Part shown: in pieces, positions 4,193 through 5,288 of the stretch
Layout of the letters: each line of letters begins with the position of its first letter
Numbering within the stretch: position 1 is the first letter of the stretch
DNA from: Lachnospiraceae bacterium
GTDB taxonomy: Bacteria > Bacillota > Clostridia > Lachnospirales > Lachnospiraceae
Direction: 5' to 3'
Assembly (NCBI GenBank): GCA_021199395.1
Contig: JAJQIE010000276.1
Coordinates: 1 to 5,288 of the forward strand
Length of the DNA: 5,288 nucleotides
Notes under the pieces: generated by a model
What the model was told of the DNA's origin: nothing
The model's input: only the letters and a program-made list of their open reading frames with translations
Databases searched by the model: none
Made by a program: the position numbers and the translations under genes

Positions 4193-5288
4193 AATACATT
4201 CCGTCACGCCGGTCGGAATCTCATATTCCCGAATCTTTGTCCCCTGATATACGGTAAGCTTGATAACGCCCGCATTTGAAGTATTTCCCACATTCTGAAT
4301 ATTAATATTGTCTGAGCTCTCAACGCCCTGATGCTCATCTGAGACTGCAGAATCCAGGGGGTCGGCTGGCTTTAGAGCACGCCAGAGCTTCACAGACAGC
4401 CTGCCATTTTTGCCTGTCACGCTGATCTCATTTACAATCCTTCCATCCGTCGAGGGAATGCGGCAGGACGCGGTTCTTCCATCCTTTAGCTGATACAGCC
4501 GCAGCGCCAGATTCCCCGCATAGTCATAATCCGGACGTGTTTCAACCATTCCAAGAGCAAGCAGGGTGTTCTCCCGGACATACAGCGGAAGCGAAAAGTA
4601 ATCGTAAGTATCCCGGTTCCATGTACCGCCCTCCCGCGTTTCCCCGCTCAGAAGATGCGTCCAGGTTCCTCTCGGCAGATAGTATTCGCTCACGCCATCC
4701 TCGCGGAAAACCGGGGAAACCAGAAGCGCATCGCCAAGCATATACTGCGTATCCAGATACGCGCAGCCCGGATCATCCGTAAAATCAAATACCATCGGGC
4801 GAAGCACTGGCGTACCGTCCTCGTGCGCTTCAATCGCCTTGTCATACAGATATGGCATCAGCGTGCATTTCAGCTTTGTAAAAAACGCAACCACATCGCT
4901 CGCCTCATCGTCGAAGAGCCACGGCACACGATAGCTTCCGGAGCCGTGCAGACGGCTGTGAGAGGAGAGCAGGCCAAATGCCGCCCAGCGCTTGTAAAGA
5001 TCCGGCGTCGCCGTATTTTCAAAGCCGGAGATATCGTGACTCCAGAAGGAAAATCCGCTCATCGCAAAGGAAAGACCGCCGCGCAGCGTCTCCGCCATAG
5101 ACGGATAATTCGCGGAGCAGTCGCCGCCCCAGTGCACGGGAAACTGCTGACCGCCCGCTGTCGCGCTTCGCGCAAACACGACGGCTTCACTCTCGCCTTT
5201 TACTTCCCTGAGCAGCTCAAACACAGCCTTATTGTAAAGATAGGTATAATAATTGTGCATCGCCTCCGGGTCGCTGCCGTCATAATAC
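4187..5288 (-). CDS. yicI: GH31 alpha-glycosidase, YicI-like alpha-xylosidase, 5' end cut by window
   Basis: This retaining GH31 glycosidase probably releases alpha-linked xylose (for example from isoprimeverose-type xyloglucan fragments). Other alpha-glucosidase activity is possible. The frame is open to the right edge: YYDGSDPEA precedes the Met at 5260, and E. coli YicI has an equivalent FDGSDPQ-MHN stretch internally. That Met is therefore not the start, and about 400 N-terminal residues, including the nucleophile Asp, lie outside. About 366 codons are visible. They show VVFARSATAGGQQFPVHWGGD with the acid/base Asp encoded at 5122-5120, SMAETLRGGLSFAMSGFSFW, SHDISGFEN, GLLSSHSRLHGSGSYRVPW, the post-barrel beta-domain motif QYMLGDALLVSPVF, and LPLYVRENTLLALG. 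Nearly every block is shared with E. coli YicI as I recall it. The tail is longer than YicI's and includes a Ser/Asn-rich stretch (DEHQGVESSDNINIQNVGN) before TVYQGTKIREYEIP. No signal peptide can be assessed. The TGA stop lies inside the direct repeat flanking the 204-bp element. Confidence 0.88.
   Translation of the reverse strand, partial: YYDGSDPEAMHNYYTYLYNKAVFELLREVKGESEAVVFARSATAGGQQFPVHWGGDCSANYPSMAETLRGGLSFAMSGFSFWSHDISGFENTATPDLYKRWAAFGLLSSHSRLHGSGSYRVPWLFDDEASDVVAFFTKLKCTLMPYLYDKAIEAHEDGTPVLRPMVFDFTDDPGCAYLDTQYMLGDALLVSPVFREDGVSEYYLPRGTWTHLLSGETREGGTWNRDTYDYFSLPLYVRENTLLALGMVETRPDYDYAGNLALRLYQLKDGRTASCRIPSTDGRIVNEISVTGKNGRLSVKLWRALKPADPLDSAVSDEHQGVESSDNINIQNVGNTSNAGVIKLTVYQGTKIREYEIPTGVTECIL

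Noticed and set aside
4187..5260. Met at 5260 as the start of the glycosidase
   Set aside because: The frame continues upstream to the window edge with residues matching internal YicI sequence, so the gene is truncated by the window and the Met is internal.

Overview
The window reads as a chromosomal fragment from a Clostridia-type Bacillota, most likely a gut Lachnospiraceae. The basis is the Bacillus-type speA-speE pairing, strong AGGAGG-like ribosome binding sites, T-rich intrinsic terminators, a YicI-like GH31 glycosidase and mid-range GC. Every convincing gene lies on the minus strand, so transcription runs from the right end of the window to the left.

Layout in transcription order. (1) 5288-4187: the C-terminal half of a GH31 alpha-glycosidase very similar to E. 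coli YicI (alpha-xylosidase); its 5' part is outside the window. (2) 4185-3982: a compact 204-bp palindrome-rich element immediately after the GH31 stop codon. It has imperfect 12-bp terminal inverted repeats and is flanked by a perfect 7-bp direct repeat (ATCATAA), as expected of a MITE-like insertion with a target-site duplication. One reading frame is open through the whole element and contains a 51-codon ORF. (3) 3960-3921: a strong intrinsic terminator that probably ended the GH31 transcript before the insertion. (4) 3750-2872: a metallo-beta-lactamase-fold hydrolase with a C-terminal winged-helix-like tail and an HxNxDH variant of the metal motif. (5) 2871-2343: a 529-bp intergenic region with a good sigma-A-type promoter, a small ORF (possibly frameshifted) with a strong RBS, and an intrinsic terminator. 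(6) 2342-870: a SpeA-type Orn/Lys/Arg decarboxylase. (7) 771 to beyond the left edge: spermidine synthase SpeE, missing about its last 20-30 residues.

speA and speE form a polyamine operon: the decarboxylase makes agmatine or another diamine precursor, and SpeE transfers an aminopropyl group to putrescine or a similar amine. No speD or agmatine-processing gene is visible, so the rest of the pathway must lie elsewhere. No convincing promoter was seen between the 2468-2437 terminator and speA. This raises the possibility that the operon is read through from the promoter near 2704-2731 and is attenuated.

The most unusual item is the 204-bp element at 3982-4185. The second is the small-ORF-plus-terminator leader in front of the polyamine operon. 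Family assignments rest on remembered homologues and visible motifs; no search was run.
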